Assembly: GCA_024637305.1 (NCBI GenBank)
Contig: JAGXFI010000061.1
Span: 1 to 55,380, forward strand
Length of the DNA stretch: 55,380 bases
Direction of reading: 5' to 3'
Source of the DNA: Sulfitobacter sp.
GTDB taxonomy: Bacteria; Pseudomonadota; Alphaproteobacteria; Rhodobacterales; Rhodobacteraceae
Position 1 is the stretch's first letter. The number at the start of each line of letters is the position of its first letter. Of the stretch, positions 55,350 through 55,380 are shown in pieces. The translations under genes were made by a program, and so were the position numbers. The notes under the pieces were generated by a model. It was not told the origin of the DNA. It searched no databases and was given only the letters and a program-made list of their open reading frames with translations.

Positions 55350-55380
55350 AACGTTTGTCTCCTAACCAAAGCGCGGAATC

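Noticed and set aside
1-55380. CRISPR arrays, tRNA or rRNA genes, insertion sequences
   Set aside because: Reading through the window I found no regularly spaced repeats, no cloverleaf with conserved TTCGA arm, and no transposase or terminal inverted repeats with target duplications. A covariance search could still find a tRNA that I missed.

Overview
The window reads as a chromosomal segment of a Rhodobacterales alphaproteobacterium, most like the marine Roseobacter group. The grounds are the high-GC codon use, the gene order trpG-trpD-trpC-moaC-moeA-lexA-comEC next to gltX and gltA, a LexA box of the alphaproteobacterial direct-repeat type (GAAC-N7-GAAC), Ccm-type cytochrome c maturation, and a two-gene lysis cassette of the kind used by Rhodobacterales gene transfer agents (GTAs). 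No genus can be fixed from sequence alone. I saw no tRNA, rRNA, insertion sequence, integrase or CRISPR array. Nearly all of the window is coding.

Layout. 0-5.6 kb: an overlapping operon for tryptophan synthesis (trpG, trpD, trpC, with ung inside it) that runs into molybdenum cofactor genes (moaC, moeA), then lexA with its own promoter and SOS box. 5.6-10.6 kb: comEC (minus strand), gltX and gltA, closed by a strong hairpin. 10.6-11.3 kb: a gene-poor stretch with an interleaved double inverted repeat ahead of a small unknown gene. 11.3-18.2 kb (minus strand): murI, argC, ccmE, GTA-type endolysin, GTA-type holin, ccmF, ccmH, enoyl-CoA hydratase family. 18.1-23.7 kb: an acyltransferase gene with possible frameshifts at both ends, a fused indolepyruvate:ferredoxin oxidoreductase, and a divergent LysR regulator with a good operator candidate. 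23.7-26.1 kb: a candidate small RNA and purL. 26.1-28.4 kb: a MoxR ATPase and VWA protein pair. 28.6-35.4 kb: an accessory-looking surface-glycan cluster with three related glycosyltransferases (one fused to a sulfotransferase-like domain that has lost its P-loop), a sulfotransferase, an FkbM methyltransferase, and a hydrolase-like protein without the usual serine. 35.4-38.9 kb: pyrC, pyrE, dnaB. 38.9-41.0 kb (minus): a fatty acid hydroxylase-like membrane protein and an exported hydrolase. 41.1-48.5 kb: alr, an Mla-type ABC permease and ATPase, a PqiA-like protein, radA, cvpA, a stand-alone Hint-domain protein and purF. 48.8-52.5 kb: a small GspC/PilP-like protein, an SDR, surE, pcm and an nlpD-like lipoprotein. 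52.9-55.35 kb (minus): tatA, tatB, tatC and a DUF815 ATPase.

How parts fit together. The GTA lysis pair sits inside the cytochrome c maturation run rather than in a prophage-like cluster. The endolysin Shine-Dalgarno sequence is buried in a 9-bp hairpin, which suggests translational control of a lethal product. comEC (DNA import, needed by GTA recipients in Rhodobacter capsulatus) and lexA (which affects GTA production there) lie within 12 kb of it. The 28.6-35.4 kb cluster is translationally coupled and is the best candidate for an undescribed biosynthetic system: three glycosyltransferase domains, one active-looking and one degenerate sulfotransferase domain, and a methyltransferase suggest assembly or decoration of a surface polymer.

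Limits: all calls come from reading motifs and gene context. No database search, folding program or alignment was run.
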